Shown one piece after another: positions 62,733 through 64,000 of a stretch of 64,000 nucleotides of DNA (the first letter of the stretch is position 1; the number at the start of each line of letters is the position of its first letter). The DNA comes from Rattus norvegicus (lineage: Eukaryota > Chordata > Mammalia > Rodentia > Muridae). The stretch is from NCBI RefSeq assembly GCF_036323735.1, contig NC_086026.1:75537039-75601038 (forward strand), in the 5' to 3' direction. A model generated the notes under the pieces. It was not told the DNA's origin, searched no databases, and saw only the letters and a list, made by a program, of their open reading frames with translations. A program made the position numbers and the translations under genes.

Positions 62733-63520
62733 ATCATAGTAACGACATGGTCAGGGAAATGACAAGAATTGAATGGAGGTGTCAGAGTTCCAAATAGACT
62801 GGCTTTCAGAGGGCAGACTCCAGGAATGCAGGAACATAATAAAATTCTTGTTTTGTATCAGCAAGGCTAGGATGGTTTGTCACACAGCAACAGAACTAAC
62901 AATGGGGGAGGAGGTTGCAGGAGGAGGGAACCTCCCTATTGTGGTGAGCACTGGGGTGGTATCCTTCCCTCTGCTCACTGACTTTTGAAGCCATCAGATG
63001 GTGGCTATTTCTCTATAGCATGGAGAACCTCAGAACCTGCACAGACCTGAAAGGTCAAGCGTGAAGGTCTGGGGTCTTCCCTGAGACTGTTGAAGACACC
63101 GAGGCAATGAGGGTTGGGTGGGGCTCAGTGGCATCGTCTGTGTCCATGGTTGAAGGGCTGAGGAAAAATGTGCTCCTCGGACACTTTTCACATGTTACCC
63201 CTTCGCCAGCTCTACTGGTGACTTCACTGGAAGCTACCAGAAGGGTTGGTGCTCCCACTTTCTGGTGACCACACATGGATGGTAGAGCAGGACCCAGGAC
63301 TCAGAATCTCACTTCCTCAGCTCTAGAGAGGATCCCTATGGGTGACTGCATTCTGTGTTACTTTTCTTGTTGCTTTTAGAAAGTACCCAAGGGGTGGGGG
63401 GAAGCAACTCAAAAAAGGGCTTATTTTGCCTCACAGTTAGAGTGTACATAGTCCATCATGGCAGCAGGAGTGTGAGGCAGCTGGCTACATTGTGCACCAT
63501 GTCAGGAATCAGGAGGGGAG

Positions 63521-63572
<52 letters not shown>

Positions 63573-64000
63573 AGAGAGACAGACAGAGACACACACACAG
63601 AGACAGACAGACAGAGGGAGGGAGAGAGACACAGAGATATGAGGTGAATCTTGCTTCTCTGGTCACTGAGAGCCCTCTAACCTGTACAAACCTGAAAGGT
63701 CACACTTGAAGGTCTGGGATCTTCCTGGAGGCTGCCCCTGATACTGCAGCAATGGTCAGAGAAGAGCAGCTCTCACTTGCCACTGTTTCTTCTCCCCGAT
63801 TTTTTTTTTTTAAGTCCTGGACTCCAGCCCATGGCCTATTGCTGTGCACCTCTAGGGTGGGTCTTCCCAAAGCTCTACAAACACAATCTAGAAATTTCTA
63901 TAGGCATGCCCAGGGGTTGACCTCCTGCATGATTGATTGTAAATTCAGCCACATTGACAGTATTAGCCGTCACAGTGACTTAGGGCTGGAGGCTCTAGGT
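62733..64000. other. Intergenic sequence to the window end
   Basis: Mostly unique. It contains a diverged direct repeat (63040-63115 and 63680-63757), a rodent repeat piece at 63355-63515 (TCCATCATGGCAGCAGGAGT) and a GA/CAGA array. No coding exon seen. Confidence 0.55.
63521..63632 (+). repeat. (GA)n(CAGA)n compound microsatellite
   Basis: About 25 GA units, then CAGA, CA and GGGA units. Confidence 0.96.

Overview
This is mammalian nuclear DNA, almost certainly brown rat (Rattus). About twenty ID SINEs (tRNA-Ala/BC1-type body, A-tail often with a GAACC block) lie in 64 kb, several with near-perfect target-site duplications; that density is typical of rat. B1, B2, B3 and B4-type SINEs, rodent L1 3' ends, URR1-like hAT elements and long CA, GA and GATA arrays fill most of the rest. 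Nothing prokaryotic or viral in gene content is present.

Two protein genes are recognisable, arranged head to head. Snx1 (sorting nexin-1) is on the minus strand: its first five coding exons lie at 26562-26720, 11988-12099, 4772-4899, 4223-4289 and 204-247 and give residues 1-170, through the start of the PX domain; the rest of the gene is off the left edge. Ciao2a (Fam96a, cytosolic iron-sulfur assembly component 2A) is complete on the plus strand in five coding exons: 28715-28838, 33326-33490, 34479-34528, 37245-37290 and 39881-39978, giving 160 residues. All exon phases join correctly. The start codons are 1,995 bp apart; a CpG-rich promoter serves Snx1, and a separate proximal promoter with three ZNF143/SBS-like sites serves Ciao2a.

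Layout: 1-26,560 is Snx1 intronic sequence with four small exons; 26,562-28,715 is the shared 5' region; 28,715-40,500 is Ciao2a; 40,500-64,000 is intergenic, with no coding exon I can support. By synteny (established for human 15q22) the next gene on the right should be Dapk2, but I cannot see it here.

The most unusual structure is a 304-bp inverted duplication (60271-60574 and 61433-61736; 300 of 304 bases match by eye, with 247 consecutive identical bases). Its second arm interrupts a B3/B2-type SINE, which points to a recent locally templated insertion. Other points of interest are a probable GC-AG intron in Snx1, an out-of-frame upstream ORF overlapping the Ciao2a start, and three places where repeats have landed repeatedly in the same target. 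I found no evidence for a new multi-gene system.
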